64,000 bases of DNA, from contig CAVZQZ010000001.1 of assembly GCA_963777565.1 (NCBI GenBank), forward strand, positions 93,789 to 157,788, written 5' to 3'. Of this stretch, positions 23,558-31,707 are shown piece by piece; position 1 is the first letter of the stretch, and each line of letters begins with the position of its first letter. Origin of the DNA: CALMEC01 sp963777565 (GTDB lineage: Bacteria > Actinomycetota > Thermoleophilia > Miltoncostaeales > Miltoncostaeaceae). A program made the position numbers and the translations under genes. Under the pieces are notes generated by a model. That model searched no databases. It saw only the letters and a list, made by a program, of their open reading frames with translations, and was not told the DNA's origin.

Positions 23558-23592
23558 TGGCGCATTCTCGCAGGAGCGCGTACCGTGTGGGC
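23557..23592 (+). promoter_or_regulatory. promoter of the 23593 gene (leaderless)
   Basis: TTGGCG (23557-23562) and TACCGT (23581-23586) are separated by 18 bp, and the ATG at 23593 follows the -10 after six bases. The -35 overlaps the start codon of the divergent membrane-protein gene. Confidence 0.5.
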
Positions 23593-24504
23593 ATGGCCGA
23601 CCTCGCCGGGGCCGAGCGACTGCTGCGCCACCCGGTGGCGGCGCTGCTGACAGCGCCGGAAGGGACGGTGACCGTCGCGGCGTCTATCGCCGGGGACCCG
23701 CCCTGCACCCGCCTCGCGTGGATCGACTGGCGAGCGGGAGCCATCGTGGCGCGGATCGCATGTCCGCCGGCTCGCCCCAGCCCCCTGCGGCCGTTGGTGG
23801 CTACCGACGTCGGGGTGGAGCAGGCAGGTGTCGACGACCGGGTGCTCGCGATCAGGGTGGCGCCCGGCGTCGCCGGCGTCCAGGTCATCGTCGCCGACTC
23901 CGAGCAGCCGTCCCCTGCCGCGATGGGCCCCGAGCATCTCGCCCTGGTGCGGCTACCGCGCGACCTCGCCGTGGTGATGGTCGACGCCCTGGACACCGGT
24001 GGCGAGCCGCTCGGCCGGCTCGATGCCGCCGGCATCGGCGTGCTGCACCTGTCATCCGGGCGCCTGGCGGGGCGGCTCGGGGCCCGTCACGGCATGGCCG
24101 CGGGATTTGGCGCGGGGCGCTGGACCGACGACCTCGAGGACGCTGCGTTCGAGGCCGGGTTCCGGCCGCGACTCCCGGCGTGGCTGCCCGAGGGCCTCGC
24201 GCGCGGGCCCTTTCACCTCGAGCCGGACGTCGCCTACCCGGCCGCGCCCCCGGCGGTCGCGGTGGCATGGGGGCGGGAGCCGAGGCGCGTGTTGGTGCGT
24301 CAGACGCCCGGCCCGCTGCCGAACCCGGACACGCCGGGAGGTCGAACCGAGCCGGTCACGATCGGGTCGGCACGAGGACTCGCCATGATGCGCGGGCGAT
24401 TCGCGACCCTCGTTTGGGAGGCCGACGACCGGGCGTTCGGGGTGCAGGTCGTCGGATTCGACGAGCCGTTGCAGACGGCGCTTCGCGTTGCGGCCTCCCT
24501 GTAG
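23593..24504 (+). CDS. hypothetical protein, C-terminal half DUF4367-like
   Basis: 303 residues, no signal peptide or membrane segment seen. The N-terminal half is rich in short hydrophobic strands and has no recognisable motif. From about residue 190 it reads GFRPRLPAWLPEGLARGPF, VLVRQTPGPLPNPD, VTIGSARGLAMMRGRFATLV and ends FDEPLQTALRVAASL. This pattern of LPEG, a beta-rich middle and a final AxSL resembles DUF4367 or related sigma-factor-associated domains. Cytoplasmic by appearance. ATG 23593 is supported by the promoter spacing. Twelve bases separate it from aroA. Confidence 0.7.
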   Translation: MADLAGAERLLRHPVAALLTAPEGTVTVAASIAGDPPCTRLAWIDWRAGAIVARIACPPARPSPLRPLVATDVGVEQAGVDDRVLAIRVAPGVAGVQVIVADSEQPSPAAMGPEHLALVRLPRDLAVVMVDALDTGGEPLGRLDAAGIGVLHLSSGRLAGRLGARHGMAAGFGAGRWTDDLEDAAFEAGFRPRLPAWLPEGLARGPFHLEPDVAYPAAPPAVAVAWGREPRRVLVRQTPGPLPNPDTPGGRTEPVTIGSARGLAMMRGRFATLVWEADDRAFGVQVVGFDEPLQTALRVAASL

Positions 24505-24515
24505 CCTGTCGCGCC
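24502..24515 (+). promoter_or_regulatory. -10 element of aroA (leaderless)
   Basis: TAGCCT (24502-24507), whose first three bases are the TAG stop of the preceding gene, lies eight bases before GTG 24516. A leaderless aroA transcript is likely, giving aroA expression independent of the upstream gene. Confidence 0.45.
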
Positions 24516-25817
24516 GTGACGACCGTCCGAGTGGCACCAGCAACCGCGCTCAGCGGCGCGATCGGCGTCCCGCCCGACAAGTCGATCACGCATCGCGCCC
24601 TGATGCTCGGCGCGATCTCCGACCGCACCGTTGCGATCGATCGGCCCCTGGACTCCGCCGACACGGGCGCCACGCTCGGAGCGATGGAAGCCTGCGGGGT
24701 CACCGCCCGCGGGCACCTCGGTGACCGTGTGGAGCTCGACGGGGTCGGCCTTCGGGGGTTGCGCCCGGCGGCCGTCATCGACTGCCTGAACGCCGGTACG
24801 CTCATCCGGCTGCTGGCGGGCATCCTCGTGGGCCAGCGCTGCGAGGGGACGGTCCTCGACGGCGACGTGTCGCTGCGCCGGCGGCCGATGACCAGGATCG
24901 CCCGGCCGCTCGCCGCGATGGGCGCCGACATCCACACCATGACGGGTGGCACGCCCCCGATCGTCGTGTCGGGGCCACGGCCGCTCCGCGGCATCGTCCA
25001 CGACCTGCCCGTCGCGAGCGGACAGGTCAAGAGCTGCCTGCTGCTGGCGGGGCTGTTCGCCGACGGCGAGACATGGGTCCGGGAGCCACACCCGTCCCGC
25101 GACCACACCGAGCGGATGCTCGCCGCCTCCGGCGTCCCGGTCCTGCGCGACGGCGACCTCGTCGGCGTGCGCGGGCCGGTGGAATCCCTCGCGCTGCCCG
25201 ATCTGACCGTGCCCGGCGACTTCTCGTCGGCCGCGTTCCATCTCGTCGCGGCGGCCCTGCGGGCGACCCGGAGGTGCGGCTGGTGGGCGTGAACGTCAAC
25301 CCGACCCGGACCGGGCTGCTCGACGTGCTCGCGGCGGATGGGGGTCGCGGTCCAAGTCGAGCCGGGCGAGCCGATGGCCGGCGAGCCCTGCGCCGACCTG
25401 GTCGTGCGGCGCGCCGACGGCCTCCGCGCGACCGAGGTCGCGCCCGAGGAGGTACCTGCGATGATCGACGAGCTCCCGCTGGTGGGGTTGCTCGGCGCGT
25501 TCGCCTCGGGCGTCACCGTCGTTCGCGGAGCCGAGGAGCTCCGGGTCAAGGAGAGCGACCGCATCTCGGCGGTGTGCAACGCCCTGCGCGCCCTCGGGGT
25601 GCGGGCCGATGAGCACGAGGACGGCTTCAGCGTTCACGGAACCGGACGCGTGGTCGGAGGAGCGGTCGACTCCGTCGGCGATCACCGCCTCGCGATGCTC
25701 GGCGCGGTCGCCGGCCTCGCGAGCGACGAGGGCGTCTCCGTGAGCGGATTCGAGGTGGCCAAGGTCTCATACCCGGGGTTCGCGCACGACCTCGCCGCCC
25801 TCGGCGGGGTGAGGTGA
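24516..25817 (+). CDS. aroA: EPSP synthase (3-phosphoshikimate 1-carboxyvinyltransferase), two compensating indels
   Basis: Transfers enolpyruvate from PEP to shikimate-3-phosphate, the target of glyphosate. Seen: GVPPDKSITHRALMLGAISD, LNAGTLIRLLAGIL, MTRIARPLAAMGADI, the variable ASGQVKSCLLLAGLFADG, REPHPSRDHTERMLAASG, VPGDFSSAAFHLVAAAL, VKESDRISAVCNALRALG and DHRLAMLGAVAGLAS. One base is missing near 25258 and one is extra near 25337, so the reading frame is restored and total length (about 433 residues) is normal. Overlaps cmk by four bases (GTGA). Confidence 0.94.
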
Positions 25818-26473
25818 TCGTCGCGATCGACGGGCCCGCGGGTGCCGGCAAGAGCACCGTCGCGCGACAGCTCGCGGCGCGCCTCGGCGTCGGCTACCTG
25901 AACACCGGGGCGATGTACCGCGCGCTGTCGCTGCTGGCACTCGACGAGGGTGTCCCCACCGACGACGGCGCCGCGCTCGCCGAGCTGGCCCGCACCCACC
26001 GGATCGGGCTGCAGCCGGGTCCGACGGGGGAACGTGTGATGCTCGACGGTCGCGATGTGAGCGACGCCGTTCGGGAGCCGCGCGTGACGAGCGTGGTCTC
26101 GGGGGTCGCCGCGCACGGCGCGGTGCGCCGCGAGATCGTGGCGCTGCAGCGTGCCGTGCTCGCGGACGGCGAGTGGGTCGCCGACGGCCGTGACATCGGC
26201 AGCGTCGTGTGCCCGGACGCGGCCGTGAAGGTGTACCTCACCGCCGACCCCCAGGTGCGCGCCCGCCGCCGCCACGAGGAGCTCGTCCTGGCAGGCGCCG
26301 AAGTGGCGATGGACGAGGTGCTGCGCCAGGTCGTGGAACGCGATCGGGCCGACTCCACCCGGGCCGAGAGCCCGCTCGTGGTGCCCCCCGGCGCGGTCGT
26401 GATCGACACGTCCGGCCTCACAGTCCCTGCGGTCGTCGACCGCCTGATGCAGATCGTCGGGACCGCGGCATGA
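25814..26473 (+). CDS. cmk: cytidylate kinase
   Basis: Phosphorylates CMP/dCMP with ATP. 219 residues. Seen: P-loop IVAIDGPAGAGKSTVARQLA at the N-terminus, LNTGAMYRALSLLAL, the CMP-binding region RVTSVVSGVAAHGAVRR, GEWVADGRDIGSVVCPDA and the lid KVYLTADPQVRARRRHEE. GTG start overlaps the aroA TGA. The aroA-cmk pairing is a widespread order. The stop overlaps plsC in the same way. Confidence 0.95.
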   Translation: MIVAIDGPAGAGKSTVARQLAARLGVGYLNTGAMYRALSLLALDEGVPTDDGAALAELARTHRIGLQPGPTGERVMLDGRDVSDAVREPRVTSVVSGVAAHGAVRREIVALQRAVLADGEWVADGRDIGSVVCPDAAVKVYLTADPQVRARRRHEELVLAGAEVAMDEVLRQVVERDRADSTRAESPLVVPPGAVVIDTSGLTVPAVVDRLMQIVGTAA

Positions 26474-27117
26474 TGAGCCCGTTCCTGTGGGATGCCGGGC
26501 GGGCGGTGCTCCACCCGATCCTTCGATTCGGCTTCCGGTTCTCTCGTGCGGGCGCCGAGCGGATTCCTCGGACCGGACCGGTGCTCATCGTCTGCAACCA
26601 CCTGTCGCTGTGGGATCCCCCGTTTCTCGGCTCGGCGGCCAAGCCGCGCCGCGTCTACTTCATGGCGAAGTCCGAGCTCTTCCGCTTCAAGCCGTTCGGC
26701 TGGCTGATCGACCGGGTCGGCGCATTCCCGGTCGCGCGGGGTGGCGTCGACCGCGATGCGATCCGCATGGCACGCGAGATCCTCACCCGTGGCGACGCGA
26801 TGGTGATGTTCCCCGAGGGCACGAGGAGCCTGTCGGGGCAGCTCCGTCCGTTCTTCCCCGGTGCGGGGCTGATGGCGCTCGAGGACGGGGTCACCGTGAT
26901 CCCCGCGGCCGTCTGGGGAAGCCAGCACCGCTTCGGCCCCGTGCGGGTGGTGTTCGGCGATCCCGTCGACTTCACCGACCTGACGGACGGGGCAAAGAGC
27001 GAGCGCGCGAGGCTCGCCACGACTCGCATCGCGCAGGCCGTCGCCGACCTCGTCCCGATGGCCGGGGGACCACCCCAGCAGGTCGCCGACGGCGAGCCCA
27101 GCCTCGAGAGGTACTGA
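26470..27117 (+). CDS. plsC: 1-acyl-sn-glycerol-3-phosphate acyltransferase
   Basis: Acylates lysophosphatidate to phosphatidate at the membrane face. 215 residues. Seen: the catalytic HX4D motif in CNHLSLWDPPFLG, KSELFRFKPFGWLIDRVGAF, VARGGVDRDAIRMA and the glycerol-phosphate-binding FPEGTRS. ATG 26470 overlaps the cmk stop; the next codon is also ATG (26473). PlsX and the acyl carrier protein of the same pathway lie at 49360 and 50529. The C-terminal 25 residues are unconserved. Confidence 0.93.
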   Translation: MMSPFLWDAGRAVLHPILRFGFRFSRAGAERIPRTGPVLIVCNHLSLWDPPFLGSAAKPRRVYFMAKSELFRFKPFGWLIDRVGAFPVARGGVDRDAIRMAREILTRGDAMVMFPEGTRSLSGQLRPFFPGAGLMALEDGVTVIPAAVWGSQHRFGPVRVVFGDPVDFTDLTDGAKSERARLATTRIAQAVADLVPMAGGPPQQVADGEPSLERY

Positions 27118-27169
27118 TCGCCGGACGGGCGCGCGGCGGAGGAAGGCCGCGGAACCTGCTTCACTTCGG

Positions 27170-28572
27170 ATGATGTCAGCACGAGCCGGACGACAAACCG
27201 CGTCGGAGCGACGCGCCGCCGCACGCGAACGCCGCACCGCGTCGATCGCCTCGATGGGCGACGGCCTGCCGGTCGTGGCGATCGTCGGGTATCCCAACGT
27301 CGGCAAGTCCACGCTGTTCAATCGGCTCACCGGGAGGCGCGAGGCGGTCGTCGACGAGCAACCCGGGGTCACGCGGGACCGGCGCCAGGCCGCCGCCGAC
27401 TGGCGGGGACGGACCTTCCAACTGGTCGACACCGGAGGCATCGACGATTCGGACCCCACGCCCATCGGACGCCAGGTCGCGGCCCAGGCCGTGCGGGCGA
27501 TCGACGAGGCCGACCTCATCCTGTTCGTCGTCGACGCTCAGGCCGGCGCCGCCGCGGGCGACCTCGAGGTCGCGGAGCGGCTCCGCCGCACCCAGAAGCC
27601 GATCTTCGTGATCGCAAACAAGTGCGACGACCAGCGGCACGAGGTCGACGCGCAGGCGCTGTGGGGCCTCGGCCTCGGCGAGGTGATCCCGATCTCGGCG
27701 CAGCACGGCCGCGGCGTCGGCGACCTGCTCGACGCGATCGTCGCCCGGTTGCCGGACGCGCCCGACATCGACCTCGACGCGACCGCTCCGCCCGCCATCG
27801 CGATCCTCGGCCGGCCGAACGTCGGCAAGAGCAGCATCCTGAACGCGCTCCTGGGGGAGGAGCGCGTGATCGTGCACGACACGCCGGGGACCACCAGGGA
27901 CCCGGTCGACACGATCATCGAGATCGACGGGCGCAGGGTCGTGCTCACCGACACCGCCGGGCTGCGGCGCCGGGGACGCACGAGTGAGGTCGTGGAGCAC
28001 TACAGCCACCTGCGGGCAATCCAGTCGGCCGACCGGAGCGATGTCGCGATGGTGATCTGCGACGCCTCGGAGGGCGTGACCGACGCCGACCTCGCGGCCG
28101 CCGACCAGGCCGCCAAGGCCCACTGCGCGACGATGCTGGTCCTCAACAAGTGGGACCTCGCCCAGCCGGATCTCGATCATTTCACCGGCCTGGTGCGGGC
28201 CAAGGTGCGACAGCGGCCGCCGATCGAGGTGAGCTCGGCGGTGACCCGCGAGGGCATCGACCGCCTGATTCCCGCGGCGCTGCGGCTCCACGCCAAGCTG
28301 GGCGAGCGCATCTCGACGAAGCGCCTGAACACGGAGCTGCGGCGTCTCGCCGAGGAGCGGCCGGGTCCGCGCGGCCGCGACGGGCGGCGCCTGTCGCTGC
28401 GCTACATCGTGCAGACCGGCGTCAGACCCGCCGACGTTCCGCCTCGACGTGAACGACAAGGGCGCTCCTGACCCGCGACTACATCTTCTGGCTCGAGAAC
28501 CGGCTGCGGCGGGCATTCGACTTGGACGGCGTGCCGCTCATCATCGAGGTGCGCGAGCGGCTCAGAACGTAG
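27170..28572 (+). CDS. der: ribosome-assembly GTPase Der (indels near 3' end)
   Basis: Double-GTPase needed for 50S maturation. Seen: a basic N-terminal extension (about 1-30), first G domain (VVAIVGYPNVGKSTLFNRL, VDTGGIDD, ANKCDD), second G domain (IAILGRPNVGKSSILNALLG, TDTAGLRRRGR, LNKWD) and the C-terminal KH-like domain. The KH part changes frame near 28435 and again near 28470: expected strings RPPTFRLDVNDKG and LTRDYIFWLENRLRRAF lie in different frames, and the gene ends ...IIEVRERLRT with TAG at 28570. Start could also be the ATG about 28 codons downstream (MGDGLPVVAIVG). Assembly error is the likely cause of the shifts. Confidence 0.93.
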
Positions 28573-28651
28573 CCGCGCGGGCAGCGGGCGCCACCGCGTC
28601 GCTTCACCAAGGCTTTACCGAAGAGCCGGCCGGATCGGGCGGGGACGGTGC

Positions 28652-28690
28652 TACCGTCGAACACGTTCGGTCACCCGCTGGAGGTAGGGA
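28652..28690 (+). promoter_or_regulatory. promoter and ribosome-binding site of lipoprotein gene
   Basis: TACCGT (28652-28657) can serve as -10, and GGAGGTAGGGA precedes ATG 28691. Here, unlike many genes of the window, a conventional leader with ribosome-binding site is present. Confidence 0.4.
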
Positions 28691-30289
28691 ATGGATCTCG
28701 TAATCACCCGGACGCCGAACCGGCGCCGTGCCGCTGCCGGCGCGCTCGCCGCAGTCGCGGCGGCATCGCTCGCGGTCGCTGGATGCGGTGGAAGCTCGAC
28801 CTCGGCGGGCGCGGGGCCGGCCGGCGTCGCCGCGTTCGTCCCGGCGGGCTCGCCCGTGTACTTCGAGTTCTCGACGGCAGCGGACGGCGCCCAGTGGCAG
28901 CAGGCGATCGCCCTGGCCCAGCGATTCCCGGGCTACGGGAAGGCGATCTCGAAGGTCACGGGCAACCTGGCGAACGAGGGCGTCGACTTCGTCAACGAGG
29001 TCAAGCCGCTCCTCGGCTCCGGGGCGGCCGTCGGCGTCTTCGACATCAAGGGGCTCAAGTCGAAGAGCAAGGCCTCCGCCGTCATGGCGGTCGACCTGGC
29101 CGACGGCAAGGACGCCGACGTCGTCAAGCTGATCCAGAGCGGCAAGAACCCCGCCAAGATGATCGGCCAGCACGACGGGGTCGACCTGTACGGCGACCAT
29201 AACGCCGTCATCGCGGTCTTCGACGGCACCGCCGTCGTCAGCGACTCCACCGCCAACGTCAACCGCGCGATCGACGCGCACCGCGGCGGCGACTCCCAGA
29301 CCATGGCCGGGTCTGCCCGGCTCGACCAGGCGTTCGCCGACCTGCCAGACGAGTCGCTCGCACAGGGATTCGTCGACATCGGCGCGCTGCTCAAGATCGC
29401 CGAGAGCGAGGGCGGCGCCGACGTGACGAAGCAGCTCGCGAGCTCCGGAATCGGCGCCGACGCGTCACTGGGCGTGTCCGTCTCGGCCGAGAGCGACGGG
29501 ATCCGGGTGAAGGCCGTCGGCCATTCCCTTGGGTCCGGATACGGTGCCGGTGAGCCGTTTACCCCGACGCTCGTCGACCACGTCCCGGCCGACGCCCTCG
29601 CCTACATCGGCGTCAAGAACCTCTATTCGGCCGGTGAGGGTCTCGTCAAGCAGTTGAGCGCGCAGAACCCGGAGGTCAAGAAGGGGCTCTCCCAAGCGTC
29701 GCTCGTGCTCCCGATGCTCGGGATCAACCTCGACGACATCAAGGGGCTCACGAGCCTCGAGCACGCGATCGTGGTCACGAAGGGCAGTCCCACGCCCGGT
29801 GTCGTGGCCGCTCTCCAGGTCGCCGAGCCGGCGAAGGCGACGGCGACGCTCGACCAGCTGCGTACGACGGCGCCCGCGCTGCTCGCGACGAGCGGCAGGA
29901 AGATCCCGCCGTTCAAGGCGGTGAAGCTGGCGAACGGCGTGTCGGGCTGGCAGTCGGCGATCGACCCCCGCGCGGGCGTGGTGTACGGCGTCGACGGCAA
30001 TCTCGCCCTTATCGGGACCCGTCCCGACGCGGTCAAGTCGGTGCAGGCGCCGTCCTCGAAGCTCAGCGACGACCCGGCGTTCGAAGCGGCCACCCGGCAG
30101 ATGCCGTCGAAGGTGGACAGCTTCGTGTGGGTCAACGGCGAGGAGCTCCTCCCGAGCCTCGAGGCGCTCGGAGCGCTCAACGACGCCCCGAAGGAGGTCG
30201 TCCCCAACCTCCGTCCGGTGAAGAACCTGGCGGCCTGGAGCACCGGGGGCGAGACGCCGACGTTCGAGGCGTTTCTGACAATCAAGTAG
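28691..30289 (+). CDS. DUF3352 lipoprotein
   Basis: 532 residues. The N-terminus carries a basic segment, a hydrophobic core and a lipobox LAVAGC at about residues 27-32, so a lipid-anchored extracytoplasmic protein. The rest matches the DUF3352 pattern: FVPAGSPVYFEFSTA, repeated long amphipathic units with VGVFDIKGLKSKSKASAV, LAYIGVKNLYSAGEGLV, and a C-terminal FVWVNGEELLPSLEALG. Lys-rich for this genome. No enzymatic motif. Intact frame. Followed by a strong hairpin terminator. Function unknown; family members are common in actinobacteria and cyanobacteria. Confidence 0.88.
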   Translation: MDLVITRTPNRRRAAAGALAAVAAASLAVAGCGGSSTSAGAGPAGVAAFVPAGSPVYFEFSTAADGAQWQQAIALAQRFPGYGKAISKVTGNLANEGVDFVNEVKPLLGSGAAVGVFDIKGLKSKSKASAVMAVDLADGKDADVVKLIQSGKNPAKMIGQHDGVDLYGDHNAVIAVFDGTAVVSDSTANVNRAIDAHRGGDSQTMAGSARLDQAFADLPDESLAQGFVDIGALLKIAESEGGADVTKQLASSGIGADASLGVSVSAESDGIRVKAVGHSLGSGYGAGEPFTPTLVDHVPADALAYIGVKNLYSAGEGLVKQLSAQNPEVKKGLSQASLVLPMLGINLDDIKGLTSLEHAIVVTKGSPTPGVVAALQVAEPAKATATLDQLRTTAPALLATSGRKIPPFKAVKLANGVSGWQSAIDPRAGVVYGVDGNLALIGTRPDAVKSVQAPSSKLSDDPAFEAATRQMPSKVDSFVWVNGEELLPSLEALGALNDAPKEVVPNLRPVKNLAAWSTGGETPTFEAFLTIK

Positions 30290-30300
30290 CGACCGTGACC

Positions 30301-30322
30301 GGGCCCCGCCCCAGCGGGGCCC
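30301..30322 (+). terminator. terminator hairpin after DUF3352 gene
   Basis: GGGCCCCGC (30301-30309) and GCGGGGCCC (30314-30322) form a perfect 9-bp stem with a four-base loop, 11 bases after the TAG. The following bases are G-rich, with no U-tract. Confidence 0.7.
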
Positions 30323-30346
30323 GGGGGTCGCGGCCGCGGCGATTGC

Positions 30347-30380
30347 TATGCTCGCCGCCGTTTTCACTGGAAAGGCGGCG
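30347..30380 (+). promoter_or_regulatory. metK: metK promoter with overlapping inverted repeat
   Basis: TATGCT at 30347-30352 is a good -10. Immediately downstream CGCCGCC (30353-30359) and GGCGGCG (30374-30380) are inverted repeats enclosing TTTC/GAAA (30362-30365, 30370-30373) and an ACTG tetraloop. If transcription starts near 30359 only the inner stem is in the RNA, so the outer repeat may act at the DNA level. It is far too small for any known SAM riboswitch. Confidence 0.4.
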
Positions 30381-30387
30381 GTAACGC

Positions 30388-31579
30388 ATGCGGGAGTTTC
30401 TCTTCACGTCGGAGTCGGTCACCGAGGGCCATCCCGACAAGATCGCGGACCAGATCTCGGACGGCGTCCTCGACGCCGTCATGACCTCCGACCCGATGGG
30501 CCGTGTGGCGTGTGAGACGCTGGTCACCACCGGCCAGGTGGTGATCGCCGGAGAGATCTCCACCACCACCTACGTCGACATCCCCAAGATCGCGCGCGAG
30601 ACGATCCGAAGGATCGGCTACACACGTGCGAAGTACGGCTTCGACGCGGACACCTGCGGCGTATCGGTCGCGCTCGACGAGCAGAGCCCCGACATCGCCC
30701 GGGGCGTCGACACGGCGCTCGAAGCGCGCGGCGTCGGCAACGAAGACGAGTACGACCTTCAGGGCGCCGGCGACCAGGGTCTGATGTTCGGGTACGCCAG
30801 CGACGAGACGCCGGAGCTCATGCCGCTGCCGATCACGCTCGCGCACCGGCTCTGCCAGCGCCTCGTCGACCGTCCGGCGCGACGGCATGGGGTACCTCCG
30901 GCCCGACGGCAAGTCGCAGGTCACGGTCCGCTACGTCGACGGGCGCCCCACCGAGGTCGCCGCCGTCGTCATCTCGTCGCAGCACTCGCCGGACGTCACA
31001 AACGACCGATTGCGCGAGGAGATCACGGGAAACGTCATCCAACCCGTCCTCGCCGAGTTCGACATGTGGCGGGACGCGATCACCGTCTACATCAACCCGA
31101 CCGGGCTGTTCGTCGTCGGCGGGCCGATGGGCGACTGCGGCCTGACCGGGCGAAAGATCATCGTCGACACCTACGGCGGCATGGCCCGCCACGGCGGCGG
31201 CGCGTTCAGCGGCAAGGACCCGTCCAAGGTCGACCGGTCCGCCTGCTATGCGGCGCGATGGGTGGCGAAGAACGTCGTGGCCGCGGGACTCGCGTCGCGG
31301 TGCGAAGTGCAGGTGGCCTACGCGATCGGCGTCGCCCGGCCGGTGTCGATCATGGTCGAGTGCTTCGGCACCGAGACCCGCAGCCCGATCGAGATCGAGA
31401 AGTGGGTCGACGAGAACTTCGACCTGCGCCCGGCGGCCATCATCGAACGCCTGAACCTTCGCCGGCCGATTTACCAGAAGACCGCGGCGTATGGTCATTT
31501 CGGCAGGAATGATCCGGACTTCACATGGGAAAACACCACCATCGGCGACGCGTTCGCCGGCACGTCCCGGGAGGGATGA
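30388..31579 (+). CDS. metK: S-adenosylmethionine synthetase (one frameshift)
   Basis: Makes SAM from methionine and ATP. Seen: FTSESVTEGHPDKIADQISD, GAGDQGLMFGYASDETPELM, then after a shift near 30885 the continuing RDGMGYLRPDGKSQVTVRYV, GLTGRKIIVDTYGGMARHGGG, AFSGKDPSKVDRSACYAARW and YGHFGRNDPDFTWE. The joint lies in the linker before YLRPDGK, which also looks several residues short compared with other MetK, so a small deletion rather than a single extra base is possible there. About 397 codons. Upstream hairpin and -10 described separately. Confidence 0.94.
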
Positions 31580-31580
31580 C

Positions 31581-31664
31581 ATGAAGCGCTCCTTTCTCTT
31601 CGCAGTTCTCTTCGGCTTCGTGATCGGCGCCGCCCTGGTGCTGCGCCGCCGCTCCGAGGCCTGA
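31581..31664 (+). CDS. 27-residue single-span membrane peptide
   Basis: ATG at 31581, one base after the metK stop, encodes MKRSFLFAVLFGFVIGAALV followed by LRRRSEA and TGA at 31662. It is a basic-hydrophobic-basic peptide with one transmembrane helix (about 4-21) and three Arg at the inner face. GGGAGGG lies five bases before the ATG, inside the metK end. The coding pattern, ribosome-binding site and tight spacing support a real gene co-transcribed with metK. A similar tiny 'LRRRSEA' type protein is not known to me by function. Confidence 0.6.
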   Translation: MKRSFLFAVLFGFVIGAALVLRRRSEA

Positions 31665-31707
31665 CGCCCGACCGGCTGCCCACCGTCTGGCGGGTCGCGC
31701 GCCTGCG

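Noticed and set aside
30347..30387. SAM riboswitch before metK
   Set aside because: The leader is under 45 bases with a single small stem, too short for any known SAM-binding class.
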